Assembly (NCBI GenBank): GCA_036971475.1
Contig: JBAIZL010000007.1
Coordinates: 32,787,002 to 32,851,001, forward strand
Direction of reading: 5' to 3'
Length of the DNA: 64,000 nucleotides
Origin: Prosapia bicincta
Taxonomy: Eukaryota > Arthropoda > Insecta > Hemiptera > Cercopidae
Shown: positions 46,001 to 62,270 of the stretch, piece after piece
Layout: each line of letters starts with the position of its first letter
Position numbering within the stretch: the first letter of the stretch is position 1
Translations under genes and position numbers: made by a program
Notes under the pieces: generated by a model
The model's database searches: none
What the model saw: only the letters and a program-made list of their open reading frames with translations
Told to the model about the DNA's origin: nothing

Positions 46001-49000
46001 TAGAAATCGCAAAATCTATGAACTATAATTCATGCATTTTTTTTAGAGCAAATATTTGACAATTGCCATAGCTCCTATAATACTTATAATAGATCAATTC
46101 TAAGGGCACAATGCGAATCTATGGGTGATTCTGCGTTTATTATGCCTTTTAAATGAGAAATCCATTTTTGTAGAAATCGCAAAATCCATGAACTATAATT
46201 CATGCATTTTTTTAGAGCAAATATATGACAATTGCCATAGCTCCTATATAACTTATTATAGATCAATTCTAAGAGCACAATGCGAATCTATGTTCGATTC
46301 TGTGTTTATTATGCCTTTTAAATGAGAAATCCATTTTTTGTAGAAATCGTAAAATCCATGAACTATAATTCATGCATTTCTTTTAGAGCAAATATATGAC
46401 AATTGCCATAGCTCCTATAATACTTATTATAGATAAATTCTAAGGGCACAATGCGAATCTATGGTCGATTCTGCGTTTATTATGCCTTTTAAATGAGAAA
46501 TCCATTTTTTGTAGAAATCGCAAAATCCATGAACTATAATTCATGCATTTTTTTAGAGCAAATATATGACAATTGCCATAGCTCCTATAATACTTATTAT
46601 AGATCAATTCTAAGGGCACAATGCGAATCTATGGTCGAATCTGCGTTTATTATGCCTTTTAAATGAGAAATCCATTTTTTGTAGAAATCGCAAAATCCAT
46701 GAACTATAATTCATGCATTTTTTTTAGAGCAAATATATGACAATTGCCATAGCTCCTATAATACTTATTATAGATCAATTCTAAGAGCACAATGCGAATC
46801 TATGGTCGACCTGCGTTTATTATGCCTTTGAAATGAGAAATACATTTTTTGTAGAAATCGCAAAATCCATGAACTATAATTCATGCATTTTTTTTAGAGC
46901 AAATATATGACAATTGCCATAGCTCCTATAATACTTATTATAGATCAATTCTAAGGGCACAATGCGTATCTATGGTCGATTCTGCGTTTATTATGCCTTT
47001 TAAATGAGAAATCCATTTTTTGTAGAAATCGCAAAATCCATGAACTATAATTCATGCATTTTTTTTAGAGCAAATATATGACAATTGCCATAGCTCCTAT
47101 AATACTTATTATAGATCAATTCTAAAAGCACAATGCGAATCTATGGTCGATTCTGCGTTTATTATGCCTTTGAAATGAGAAATCCATTTTTTGTAGAAAT
47201 CGCAAAATCCATGAACTATAATTCATGCATTTTTTTTAGAGCAAATATATGACAATTGCCATAGCTCCTATAATACTTATTATAGATCAATTCTAAGGGC
47301 ACAATGCGAATCTATGGTCGATTCTGCGTTTATTATGCCTTTTAAATGAGAAATCCATTTTTTGTAGAAATCGCAAAATCCATGAACAATAATTCATGCA
47401 TTTTTTTTAGAGCAAATATATGACAATTGCCATAGCTCCTATAATACTTATTATAGATCAATTCTAAGGGCACAATGCGAATCTATGGTCGATTCTGCCC
47501 TTATTATGCCTTTTAAATGAGAAATCCATTTTTGTAGAAATCGCAAAATCCATGAACTATAATTCATGCATTTTTTTTAGAGCAAATATATGACAATTGC
47601 CATAGCTCCTATAATACTTATTATAGATCAATTCTAAGTGCACAATGCGAATCTATGGTCGATTCTGCGTTTATTATGCCTTTTAAATGAGAAATCCATT
47701 TTTTGTAGAAATCGCAAAATCCATGAACTATAATTCATGCATTTTTTTTAGAGCAAATATATGACAATTGACATAGCTCCTATAATACTTATTATAGATC
47801 AATTCTAAGGGCACAATGCGAATCTATGGTCGATTCTGCGTTTATTATGCCTTTTAAATGAGAAATCCATTTTTTGTAGAAATCGCAAAATCCATGAACA
47901 ATAATTCATGCATTTTTTTTAGAGCAAATATATGACAATTGTCATAGCTCCTATAATACTTATTATAGATCAATTCTAAGAGCACAATGCGAATCTATGG
48001 TCGATTCTGCGTTTATGATGCCTTTTAAATGAGAAATCAATTTTTTGTAGAAATCGCAAAATCCATGAACTATAATTCATGCATTTTTTTAGAGCAAATA
48101 TATGACAATTGCCATAGCTCCTATAATACTTATTATAGATCAATTCTAAGGGCACAATGCAATTCTATGGTCGATTCTTCGTTTATAATGCCTTTTAAAT
48201 GAGAAATCCATTTTTTGTAGAAATCGCAAAATCCATGAACTATAATTCATGCTTTTTTGTTTTAGAGCAAATATATGACAATTGCCATAGCTCCTATAAT
48301 ACTTATTATAGATCAATTCTAAAAGCACAATGCGAATCTATGGTCGATTCTGCGTTTATTATGCCATATAAATGAGAAATCCATTTTTTGTAGAAATCGC
48401 AAAATCCATGAAGTATAATTCATGCATTTTTTTTAGAGCAAATATATGACAATTGCCATAGCTCCTATAATAATTACTATAGATCAATTCTAAGAGCACA
48501 ATGCGAATCTATGGTCGATTCTGCGTTTATTATGCCTTTGAAATGAGAAATCCATTTTTTGTAGAAATCGCAAAATCCATGAACTATAATTCATGCATTT
48601 TTTTTAGAGCAAATATATGACAATTGCCATAGCTCCTATAATACTTATTATAGATCAATTCTAAGGGCACAATGCGAATCTATGGTCGATTCTGCTTTTA
48701 TTATGCCTTTTAAATGAGAAATCCATTTTTTGTAGAAATCGCAAAATCCATGAACAATAATTCATGCATTTTTTTTAGAGCAAATATATGACAATTGCCA
48801 TAGCTCCTATAATACTTATTATAGATCAATTCTAAGGGCACAATGCGAATCTATGGTCGATTCTGCCCTTATTATGCCTTTTAAATGAGAAATCCATTTT
48901 TGTAGAAATCGCAAAATCCATGAACTATAATTCATGCATTTTTTTTAGAGCAAATATATGACAATTGCCATAGCTCCTATAATACTTATTATAGATCAAT

Positions 49001-52000
49001 TCTAAGTGCACAATGCGAATCTATGGTCGATTCTGCGTTTATTATGCTTTTTAAATGAGAAATCCATTTTTTGTAGAAATCGCAAAATCCATGAACTATA
49101 ATTCATGCATTTTTTTTAGAGCAAATATATGACAATTGACATAGCTCCTATAATACTTATTATAGATCAATTCTAAGGGCACAATGCGAATCTATGGTCG
49201 ATTCTGCGTTTATTATGCCTTTTAAATGAGAAATCCATTTTTTGTAGAAATCGCAAAATCCATGAACAAAAATTCATGCATTTTTTTTAGAGCAAATATA
49301 TGACAATTGTCATAGCTCCTATAATACTTATTATAGATCAATTCTAAGAGCACAATGCGAATCTATGGTCGATTCTGCGTTTATGATGCCTTTTAAATGA
49401 GAAATCAATTTTTTGTAGAAATCGCAAAATCCATGAACTATAATTCATGCATTTATTTAGAGCAAATATATGACAATTGCCATAGCTCCTATAATACTTA
49501 TTATAGATCAATTCTAAGGGCACAATGCAATTCTATGGTCGGTTCTTCGTTTATTATGCCTTTTAAATGAGAAATCCATTTTTTGTAGAAATCGCAAAAT
49601 CCATGAACTATAATTCATGCATTTTTTTTAGAGCAAATATATGACAATTGCCATAGCTCCTATAATACTTATTATAGATCAATTCTAAAAGCACAATGCG
49701 AATCTATGGTCGATTCTGCGTTTATTATGCCATATAAATGAGAAATCCATTTTTTGTAGAAATCGCAAAATCCATGAAGTATAATTCATGCATTTTTTTT
49801 AGAGCAAATATATGACAATTGCCATAGCTCCTATAATAATTACTATAGATCAATTCTAAGGGCACAATGCGAATCTATGGTCGATTCTGCGTTTATTATG
49901 CCTTTTAAATGAGAAATCCATTTTTTGTAGAAATCGAAAAATCCATGAACTATAATTCATGCATTTTTTTTAGAGCAAATATATGACAATTGCCATAGCT
50001 CCTATAATACTTATTATAGATCAATTCTAAGTGCACAATGCGAATCTATGGTCGATTCTGCGTTTATTATGCCTTTTAAATGAGAAATCCATTTTTTGTA
50101 GAAATCGCAAAATCCATGAACTATAATTCATGCATTTTTTTTAGAGCAAATATATGACAATTGCCATAGCTCCTATAATACTTATTATAGATCAATTGTA
50201 AGTGCACAATGCGAATCTATGGTCGATTCTGCGTTTATTATGCCTTTTAAATGAGAAATCCATTTTTTGTAGAAATCGCAAAATCTATGAACTATAATTC
50301 ATGCATTTTTTTTAGAGCAAATATTTGACAATTGCCATAGCTCCTATAATACTTATAATAGATCAATTCTAAGGGCACAATGCGAATCTATGGTCGATTC
50401 TGCGTTTATTATGCCTTTTAAATGAGAAATCCATTTTTGTAGAAATCGCAAAATCCATGAACTATAATTCATGCATTTTTTTAGAGCAAATATATGACAA
50501 TTGCCATAGCTCCTATATAACTTATTATAGATCAATTCTAAGAGCACAATGCGAATCTATGGTCGATTCTGTGTTTATTATGCCTTTTAAATGAGAAATC
50601 CATTTTTTGTAGAAATCGTAAAATCCATGAACTATAATTCATGCATTTCTTTTAGAGCAAATATATGACAATTGCCATAGCTCCTATAATACTTATTATA
50701 GATAAATTCTAAGGGCACAATGCGAATCTATGGTCGATTCTGCGTTTATTATGCCTTTTAAATGAGAAATCCATTTTTTGTAGAAATCGCAAAATCCATG
50801 AACTATAATTCATGCATTTTTTTTAGAGCAAATATATGACAATTGCCATAGCTCCTATAATACTTATTATAGATCAATTCTAAGGGCACAATGCGAATCT
50901 ATGGTCGAATCTGCGTTTATTATGCCTTTTAAATGAGAAATCCATTTTTTGTAGAAATCGCAAAATCCATGAACTATAATTCATGCATTTTTTTTAGAGC
51001 AAATATATGACAATTGCCATAGCTCCTATAATACTTATTATAGATCAATTCTAAGAGCACAATGCGAATCTATGGTCGACCTGCGTTTATTATGCCTTTG
51101 AAATGAGAAATACATTTTTTGTAGAAATCGCAAAATCCATGAACTATAATTCATGCATTTTTTTTAGAGCAAATATTTGACAATTGCCATAGCTCCTATA
51201 ATACTTATTATAGATCAATTCTAAGGGCACAATGCGAATCTATGGTCGATTCTGCGTTTATTATGCCTTTTAAATGAGAAATCCATTTTTTGTAGAAATC
51301 GCAAAATCCATGAACTATAATTCATGCATTTTTTTTAGAGCAAATATATGAAATTGCCATAGCTCCTATAATACTTATTATAGATCAATTCTAAGAGCAC
51401 AATGCGAATCTATGGTCGATTCTGCGTTTATTATGCCTTTGAAATGAGAAATCCATTTTTTGTAGAAATCGCAAAATCCATGAACTATAATTCATGCATT
51501 TTTTTTAGAGCAAATATATGACAATTGCCATAGCTCCTATAATACTTATTATAGATCAATTCTAAGGGCACAATGCGAATCTATGGTCGATTCTGCGTTT
51601 ATTATGCCTTTTAAATGAGAAATCCATTTTTTGTAGAAATCGCAAAATCCATGAACTATAATTCATGCATTTTTTTTAGAGCAAATATATGACAATTGCC
51701 ATAGCTCCTATAATACTTATTATAGATCAATTCTAAGTGCACAATGCGAATCTATGGTCGATTCTGAGTTTATTATGCCTTTTAAATGAGAAATCCATTT
51801 TTTGTAGAAATCGCAAAATCCATGAACTATAATTCATGCATTTTTTTTAGAGCAAATATATGACAATTGCCATAGCTCCTATAATACTTATTATAGATCA
51901 ATTCTAAGAGCACAATGCGAATCTATGGTCGATTCTGCGTTTATTATGCCTTTTAAATGAGAAATCCATTTTTTGTAGAAATCACAAAATCCATGAACTA

Positions 52001-55000
52001 TAATTCATGCATTTTTTTTAGAGCAAATATATGACAATTGCCATAGCTCCTATAATACTTATTATAGATCAATTCTAAAAGCACAATGCGAATCTATGGT
52101 CGATTCTGCGTTTATTATGCCATATAAATGAGAAATCCATTTTTTGTAGAATTCGCAAAATCCATGAACTATAATTCATGCATTTTTTTATAGAAAATAT
52201 ATGACAATTGCGATAGCTCCTATAATACTTATTATAGATCAATTCTAAGAGCACAATGCGAATCTATGGTCGATTCTGTGTTTATTATGCCTTTTAAATG
52301 AGAAATCCATTTTTTGTAGAAATCGCAAAATCCATGAAGTATAATTCATGCATTTTTTTTAGAGCAAATATATGACAATTGCCATAGCTCCTATAATACT
52401 TATTATAGATCAATTCTAAGAGCACAATGCGAATCTATGGTCGATTCTGCGTTTATTATGCCTTTTAAATGAGAAATCCATTTTTTGTAGAAATCGCAAA
52501 ATCCATGAACTCTAATTCATGCATTTTTTTTAGAGCAAATATATGACAATTGCCATAGCTCCTATAATACTTATTATAGATCAATTCTAAGAGCACAATG
52601 CGAATCTATGGTCGATTCTGCGTTTATTATGCCTTTGAAATGAGAAATCCATTTTTTGTAGAAATCGAAAAATCCATGAACTATAATTCATGCATTTTTT
52701 TTAGAGCAAATATATGACAATTGCCATAGCTCCTATATTACTTATTATAGATCAATTCTAAGGGCACAATGCGAATCTATGGTCGATTCTGCGTTTATTA
52801 TGCCTTTTAAATGAGAAATCCATTTTTTGTAGAAATCGCAAAATCCATGAACTATAATTCATGCATTTCTTTGAGAGCAAATATATGACAATTGCCATAG
52901 CTCCTATAATACTTATTATAGATCAATTCTAAGTGCACAATGCGAATCTATGGTCGATTCTGCGTTTATTATGCCTTTTAAATGAGAAATCCATTTTTTG
53001 TAGAAATCGCAAAATCCATGAACTATAATTCATGCATTTTTTTTAGAGCAAATATATGACAATTGCCATAGCTCCTATAATACTTATTATAGATCAATTG
53101 TAAGTGCACAATGCGAATCTATGGTCGATTCTGCGTTTATTATGCCTTTTAAATGAGAAATCCATTTTTTGTAGAAATCGCAAAATCTATGAACTATAAT
53201 TCATGCATTTTTTTTAGAGCAAATATTTGACAATTGCCATAGCTCCTATAATACTTATAATAGATCAATTCTAAGGGCACAATGCGAATCTATGGTCGAT
53301 TCTGCGTTTATTATGCCTTTTAAATGAGAAATCCATTTTTGTAGAAATCGCAAAATCCATGAACTATAATTCATGCATTTTTTTAGAGCAAATATATGAC
53401 AATTGCCATAGCTCCTATATAACTTATTATAGATCAATTCTAAGAGCACAATGCGAATCTATGGTCGACCTGCGTTTATTATGCCTTTGAAATGAGAAAT
53501 ACATTTTTTGTAGAAATCGCAAAATCCATGAACTATAATTCATGCATTTTTTTTAGAGCAAATATATGACAATTGCCATAGCTCCTATAATACTTATTAT
53601 AGATCAATTCTAAGGGCACAATGCGAATCTATGGTCGATTCTGCGTTTATTATGCCTTTTAAATGAGAAATCCATTTTTTGTAGAAATCGCAAAATCCAT
53701 GAACTATAATTCATGCATTTTTTTTAGAGCAAATATATGACAATTGCCATAGCTCCTATAATACTTATTATAGATCAGTTCTAAGGGCACAATGCGAATC
53801 TATGGTCGATTCTGCGTTTATTATGCCTTTTAAATGAGAAATCCATTTTTTGTAGAAATCGCAAAATCCATGAAGTATAATTCATGCATTTTTTTTAGAG
53901 CAAATATATGACAATTGCCATAGCTCCTATAATACTTACTATAGATCAATTCTAAGGGCACAATGCGAATCTATGGTCGATTCTGCATTTATTATGCCTT
54001 TTAAATGAGAAATCCATTTTTTGTAGAAATCGCAAAATCCATGAACTATAATTCATGCATTTTTTTTAGAGCAAATATATGACAATTGCCATAGCTCCTA
54101 TAATACTTATTATAGATCAATTCTAAGAGCACAATGCGAATCTATGGTCGATTCTGCGTTTATTATGCCTTTTAAATGAGAAATCCATTTTTTGTAGAAA
54201 TCGCAAAATCCATGAACTCTAATTCATGCATTTTATTTAGAGCAAATATATGACAATTGCCATAGCTCCTATAATACTTATTATAGATCAATTCTAAGAG
54301 CACAATGCGAATCTATGGTCGATTCTGCGTTTATTATGCCTTTTAAATGAGAAATCCATTTTTTGTAGAAATCGAAAAATCCATGAACTATAATTCATGC
54401 ATTTTTTTTAGAGCAAATATATGACAATTGCCATAGCTCCTATATTACTTATTATAGATCAATTCTAAGGGCACAATGCGAATCTATGGTCGATTCTGCG
54501 TTTATTATGCCTTTTAAATGAGAAATCCATTTTTTGTAGAAATCGCAAAATCCATGAACTATAATTCATGCATTTCTTTGAGAGCAAATATATGACAATT
54601 GCCATAGCTCCTATAATACTTATTATAGATCAATTCTAAGTGCACAATGCGAATCTATGGTCGATTCTGCGTTTATTATGCCTTTTAAATGAGAAATCCA
54701 TTTTTTGTAGAAATCGCAAAATCCATGAACTATAATTCATGCATTTTTTTTAGAGCAAATATATGACAATTGCCATAGCTCCTATAATACTTATTATAGA
54801 TCAATTGTAAGTGCACAATGCGAATCTATGGTCGATTCTGCGTTTATTATGCCTTTTAAATGAGAAATCCATTTTTTGTAGAAATCGCAAAATCTATGAA
54901 CTATAATTCATGCATTTTTTTTAGAGCAAATATTTGACAATTGCCATAGCTCCTATAATACTTATAATAGATCAATTCTAAGGGCACAATGCGAATCTAT

Positions 55001-55700
55001 GGTCGATTCTGCGTTTATTATGCCTTTTAAATGAGAAATCCATTTTTGTAGAAATCGCAAAATCCATGAACTATAATTCATGCATTTTTTTAGAGCAAAT
55101 ATATGACAATTGCCATAGCTCCTATATAACTTATTATAGATCAATTCTAAGAGCACAATGCGAATCTATGGTCGATTCTGTGTTTATTATGCCTTTTAAA
55201 TGAGAAATCCATTTTTTGTAGAAATCGTAAAATCCATGAACTATAATTCATGCATTTCTTTTAGAGCAAATATATGACAATTGCCATAGCTCCTATAATA
55301 CTTATTATAGATAAATTCTAAGGGCACAATGCGAATCTATGGTCGATTCTGCGTTTATTATGCCTTTTAAATGAGAAATCCATTTTTTGTAGAAATCGCA
55401 AAATCCATGAACTATAATTCATGCATTTTTTTTAGAGCAAATATATGACAATTGCCATAGCTCCTATAATACTTATTATAGATCAATTCTAAGGGCACAA
55501 TGCGAATCTATGGTCGATTCTGCGTTTATTATGCCTTTTAAATGAGAAATCCATTTTTTGTAGAAATCGCAAAATCCATGAACTATAATTCATGCATTTT
55601 TTTTAGAGCAAATATATGACAATTGCCATAGCTCCTATAATACTTATTATAGATCAATTCTAAGAGCACAATGCGAATCTATGGTCGATTCTGCGTTTAT
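43001..55700. repeat. 171-bp satellite, mosaic HOR with CCCTTATTATG and TTATAATAG variants
   Basis: Diagnostic variants recur at multi-monomer spacings: GCGTATCTATGG near 43378 and 46964 (about 3,586 bp); GCCCTTATTATG near 43908, 44935, 47494 and 48864; and the pair TACTTATAATAG/CTATATAACTTATT near 46084, 50353, 53255 and 54962 (4,269, 2,902 and 1,707 bp, i.e. 25, 17 and 10 monomers). No gene is present. Confidence 0.75.
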
Positions 55701-58700
55701 TATGCCTTTGAAATGAGAAATCCATTTTTTGTAGAAATCGCAAAATCCATGAACTATAATTCATGCATTTTTTTTAGAGCAAATATATGACAATTGCCAT
55801 AGCTCCTATAATACTTATTATAGATCAATTCTAAGGGCTCAATGCGAATCTATGGTCGATTCTGCGTTTAATATGCCTTTTAAATGAGAAATCCATTTTT
55901 TGTAGAAATCGCAAAATCCATGAACAATAATTCATGCATTTTTTTTAGAGCAAATATATGACAATTGCCATAGCTCCTATAATACTTATTATAGATCAAT
56001 TCTAAGGGCACAATGCGAATCTATGGTCGATTCTGCCCTTATTATGCCTTTTAAATGAGAAATCCATTTTTGTAGAAATCGCAAAATCCATGAACTATAA
56101 TTCATGCATTTTTTTTAGAGCAAATATATGACAATTGCCATAGCTCCTATAATACTTATTATAGATCAATTCTAAGTGCACAATGCGAATCTATGGTCGA
56201 TTCTGCGTTTATTATGCCTTTTAAATGAGAAATCCATTTTTTGTAGAAATCGCAAAATCCATGAACTATAATTCATGCATTTTTTTTAGAGCAAATATAT
56301 GACAATTGACATAGCTCCTATAATACTTATTATAGATCAATTCTAAGGGCACAATGCGAATCTATGGTCGATTCTGCGTTTATTATGCCTTTTAAATGAG
56401 AAATCCATTTTTTGTAGAAATCGCAAAATCCATGAACAATAATTCATGCATTTTTTTTAGAGCAAATATATGACAATTGTCATAGCTCCTATAATACTTA
56501 TTATAGATCAATTCTAAGAGCACAATGCGAATCTATGGTCGATTCTGCGTTTATGATGCATTTTAAATGAGAAATCAATTTTTTGTAGAAATCGCAAAAT
56601 CCATGAACTATAATTCATGCATTTTTTTAGAGCAAATATATGACAATTGCCATAGCTCCTATAATACTTATTATAGATCAATTCTAAGGGCACAATGCAA
56701 TTCTATGGTCGATTCTTCGTTTATAATGCCTTTTAAATGAGAAATCCATTTTTTGTAGAAATCGCAAAATCCATGAACTATAATTCATGCATTTTTTTTA
56801 GAGCAAATATATGACAATTGCCATAGCTCCTATAATACTTATTATAGATCAATTCTAAAAGCACAATGCGAATCTATGGTCGATTCTGCGTTTATTATGC
56901 CATATAAATGAGAAATCCATTTTTTGTAGAAATCGCAAAATCCATGAAGTATAATTCATGCATTTTTTTTAGAGCAAATATATGACAATTGCCATAGCTC
57001 CTATAATAATTACTATAGATCAATTCTAAGAGCACAATGCGAATCTATGGTCGATTCTGCGTTTATTATGCCTTTGAAATGAGAAATCCATTTTTTGTAG
57101 AAATCGCAAAATCCATGAACTATAATTCATGCATTTTTTTTAGAGCAAATATATGACAATTGCCATAGCTCCTATAATACTTATTATAGATCAATTCTAA
57201 GGGCACAATGCGAATCTATGGTCGATTCTGCGTTTATTATGCCTTTTAAATGAGAAATCCATTTTTCGTAGAAATCGCAAAATCCATGAACAATAATTCA
57301 TGCATTTTTTTTAGAGCAAATATATGACAATTGCCATAGCTCCTATAATACTTATTATAGATCAATTCTAAGGGCACAATGCGAATCTATGGTCGATTCT
57401 GCCCTTATTATGCCTTTTAAATGAGAAATCCATTTTTGTAGAAATCGCAAAATCCATGAACTATAATTCATGCATTTTTTTTAGAGCAAATATATGACAA
57501 TTGCCATAGCTCCTATAATACTTATTATAGATCAATTCTAAGTGCACAATGCGAATCTATGGTCGATTCTGCGTTTATTATGCCTTTTAAATGAGAAATC
57601 CATTTTTTGTAGAAATCGCAAAATCCATGAACTATAATTCATGCATTTTTTTTAGAGCAAATATATGACAATTGACATAGCTCCTATAATACTTATTATA
57701 GATCAATTCTAAGGGCACAATGCGAATCTATGGTCGATTCTGCGTTTATTATGCCTTTTAAATGAGAAATCCATTTTTTGTAGAAATCGCAAAATCCATG
57801 AACAATAATTCATGCATTTTTTTTAGAGCAAATATATGACAATTGTCATAGCTCCTATAATACTTATTATAGATCAATTCTAAGAGCACAATGCGAATCT
57901 ATGGTCGATTCTGCGTTTATGATGCCTTTTAAATGAGAAATCAATTTTTTGTAGAAATCGCAAAATCCATGAACTATAATTCATGCATTTTTTTAGAGCA
58001 AATATATGACAATTGCCATAGCTCCTATAATACTTATTATAGATCAATTCTAAGGGCACAATGCAATTCTATGGTCGATTCTTCGTTTATAATGCCTTTT
58101 AAATGAGAAATCCATTTTTTGTAGAAATCACAAAATCCATGAACTATAATTCATGCATTTTTTTTAGAGCAAATATATGACAATTGCCATAGCTCCTATA
58201 ATACTTATTATAGATCAATTCTAAAAGCACAATGCGAATCTATGGTCGATTCTGCGTTTATTATGCCATATAAATGAGAAATCCATTTTTTGTAGAAATC
58301 GCAAAATCCATGAAGTATAATTCATGCATTTTTTTTAGAGCAAATATATGACAATTGCCATAGCTCCTATAATAATTACTATAGATCAATTCTAAGGGCA
58401 CAATGCGAATCTATGGTCGATTCTGCGTTTATTATGCCTTTTAAATGAGAAATCCATTTTTTGTAGAAATCGCAAAATCCATGAACTATAATTCATGCAT
58501 TTTTTTTAGAGCAAATATATGACAATTGCCATAGCTCCTATAATACTTATTATAGATCAATTCTAAGAGCACAATGCGAATCTATGGTCGATTCTGCGTT
58601 TATTATGCCTTTTAAATGAGAAATCCATTTTTTGTAGAAATCGCAAAATCCATGAACTCTAATTCATGCATTTTTTTTAGAGCAAATATATGACAATTGC

Positions 58701-61700
58701 CATAGCTCCTATAATACTTATTATAGATCAAATCTAAGAGCACAATGCGAATCTATGGTCGATTCTGCGTTTATTATGCCTTTTAAATGATAAATCCATT
58801 TTTTGTAGAAATCGAAAAATCCATGAACTATAATTCATGCATTTTTTTTAGAGCAAATATATGACAATTGCCATAGCTCCTATATTACTTATTATAGATC
58901 AATTCTAAGGGCACAATGCGAATCTATGGTCGATTCTGCGTTTATTATGCCTTTGAAATGAGAAATCCATTTTTTGTAGAAATCGCAAAATCCATGAACT
59001 ATAATTCATGCATTTTTTTTAGAGCAAATATATGACAATTGCCATAGCTCCTATAATACTTATTATAGATCAATTCTAAGGGCACAATGCGAATCTATGG
59101 TCGATTCTGCGTTTAATATGCCTTTTAAATGAGAAATCCATTTTTTGTAGAAATCGCAAAATCCATGAACAATAATTCATGCATTTTTTTTAGAGCAAAT
59201 ATATGACAATTGCCATAGCTCCTATAATACTTATTATAGATCAATTCTAAGGGCACAATGCGAATCTATGGTCGATTCTGCCCTTATTATGCCTTTTAAA
59301 TGAGAAATCCATTTTTGTAGAAATCGCAAAATCCATGAACTATAATTCATGCATTTTTTTTAGAGCAAATATATGACAATTGCCATAGCTCCTATAATAC
59401 TTATTATAGATCAATTCTAAGTGCACAATGCGAATCTATGGTCGATTCTGCGTTTATTATGCCTTTTAAATGAGAAATCCATTTTTTGTAGAAATCGCAA
59501 AATCCATGAACTATAATTCATGCATTTTTTTTAGAGCAAATATATGACAATTGACATAGCTCCTATAATACTTATTATAGATCAATTCTAAGGGCACAAT
59601 GCGAATCTATGGTCGATTCTGCGTTTATTATGCCTTTTAAATGAGAAATCCATTTTTTGTAGAAATCGCAAAATCCATGAACAATAATTCATGCATTTTT
59701 TTTAGAGCAAATATATGACAATTGTCATAGCTCCTATAATACTTATTATAGATCAATTCTAAGAGCACAATGCGAATCTATGGTCGATTCTGCGTTTATG
59801 ATGCATTTTAAATGAGAAATCAATTTTTTGTAGAAATCGCAAAATCCATGAACTATAATTCATGCATTTTTTTAGAGCAAATATATGACAATTGCCATAG
59901 CTCCTATAATACTTATTATAGATCAATTCTAAGGGCACAATGCAATTCTATGGTCGATTCTTCGTTTATAATGCCTTTTAAATGAGAAATCCATTTTTTG
60001 TAGAAATCGCAAAATCCATGAACTATAATTCATGCATTTTTTTTAGAGCAAATATATGACAATTGCCATAGCTCCTATAATACTTATTATAGATCAATTC
60101 TAAAAGCACAATGCGAATCTATGGTCGATTCTGCGTTTATTATGCCATATAAATGAGAAATCCATTTTTTGTAGAAATCGCAAAATCCATGAAGTATAAT
60201 TCATGCATTTTTTTTAGAGCAAATATATGACAATTGCCATAGCTCCTATAATAATTACTATAGATCAATTCTAAGAGCACAATGCGAATCTATGGTCGAT
60301 TCTGCGTTTATTATGCCTTTGAAATGAGAAATCCATTTTTTGTAGAAATCGCAAAATCCATGAACTATAATTCATGCATTTTTTTTAGAGCAAATATATG
60401 ACAATTGCCATAGCTCCTATAATACTTATTATAGATCAATTCTAAGGGCACAATGCGAATCTATGGTCGATTCTGCGTTTATTATGCCTTTTAAATGAGA
60501 AATCCATTTTTCGTAGAAATCGCAAAATCCATGAACAATAATTCATGCATTTTTTTTAGAGCAAATATATGACAATTGCCATAGCTCCTATAATACTTAT
60601 TATAGATCAATTCTAAGGGCACAATGCGAATCTATGGTCGATTCTGCCCTTATTATGCCTTTTAAATGAGAAATCCATTTTTGTAGAAATCGCAAAATCC
60701 ATGAACTATAATTCATGCATTTTTTTTAGAGCAAATATATGACAATTGCCATAGCTCCTATAATACTTATTATAGATCAATTCTAAGTGCACAATGCGAA
60801 TCTATGGTCGATTCTGCGTTTATTATGCCTTTTAAATGAGAAATCCATTTTTTGTAGAAATCGCAAAATCCATGAACTATAATTCATGCATTTTTTTTAG
60901 AGCAAATATATGACAATTGACATAGCTCCTATAATACTTATTATAGATCAATTCTAAGGGCACAATGCGAATCTATGGTCGATTCTGCGTTTATTATGCC
61001 TTTTAAATGAGAAATCCATTTTTTGTAGAAATCGCAAAATCCATGAACAATAATTCATGCATTTTTTTTAGAGCAAATATATGACAATTGTCATAGCTCC
61101 TATAATACTTATTATAGATCAATTCTAAGAGCACAATGCGAATCTATGGTCGATTCTGCGTTTATGATGCCTTTTAAATGAGAAATCAATTTTTTGTAGA
61201 AATCGCAAAATCCATGAACTATAATTCATGCATTTTTTTAGAGCAAATATATGACAATTGCCATAGCTCCTATAATACTTATTATAGATCAATTCTAAGG
61301 GCACAATGCAATTCTATGGTCGATTCTTCGTTTATAATGCCTTTTAAATGAGAAATCCATTTTTTGTAGAAATCACAAAATCCATGAACTATAATTCATG
61401 CATTTTTTTTAGAGCAAATATATGACAATTGCCATAGCTCCTATAATACTTATTATAGATCAATTCTAAAAGCACAATGCGAATCTATGGTCGATTCTGC
61501 GTTTATTATGCCATATAAATGAGAAATCCATTTTTTGTAGAAATCGCAAAATCCATGAAGTATAATTCATGCATTTTTTTTAGAGCAAATATATGACAAT
61601 TGCCATAGCTCCTATAATAATTACTATAGATCAATTCTAAGGGCACAATGCGAATCTATGGTCGATTCTGCGTTTATTATGCCTTTTAAATGAGAAATCC

Positions 61701-62270
61701 ATTTTTTGTAGAAATCGCAAAATCCATGAACTATAATTCATGCATTTTTTTTAGAGCAAATATATGACAATTGCCATAGCTCCTATAATACTTATTATAG
61801 ATCAATTCTAAGAGCACAATGCGAATCTATGGTCGATTCTGCGTTTATTATGCCTTTTAAATGAGAAATCCATTTTTTGTAGAAATCGCAAAATCCATGA
61901 ACTCTAATTCATGCATTTTTTTTAGAGCAAATATATGACAATTGCCATAGCTCCTATAATACTTATTATAGATCAAATCTAAGAGCACAATGCGAATCTA
62001 TGGTCGATTCTGCGTTTATTATGCCTTTTAAATGATAAATCCATTTTTTGTAGAAATCGAAAAATCCATGAACTATAATTCATGCATTTTTTTTAGAGCA
62101 AATATATGACAATTGCCATAGCTCCTATATTACTTATTATAGATCAATTCTAAGGGCACAATGCGAATCTATGGTCGATTCTGCGTTTATTATGCCTTTT
62201 AAATGAGAAATCCATTTTTTGTAGAAATCGCAAAATCCATGAACTATAATTCATGCATTTTTTTTTAGAG
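55701..62270. repeat. 171-bp satellite, 19-mer HOR (3,245 bp)
   Basis: Several independent markers repeat at exactly 3,245 bp: GCCCTT at 56035 and 59280, GCCCTT at 57401 and 60646, and GATCAAATC at 58726 and 61971. Inside this unit two half-related segments lie about 1,367 bp apart, echoing the 8-mer spacing. No gene is present. Confidence 0.88.

Noticed and set aside
18076..55156. Many 60-71-codon frames on both strands of the satellite
   Set aside because: They are the same monomer read repeatedly. They appear only where small indels remove a stop and have no gene features.
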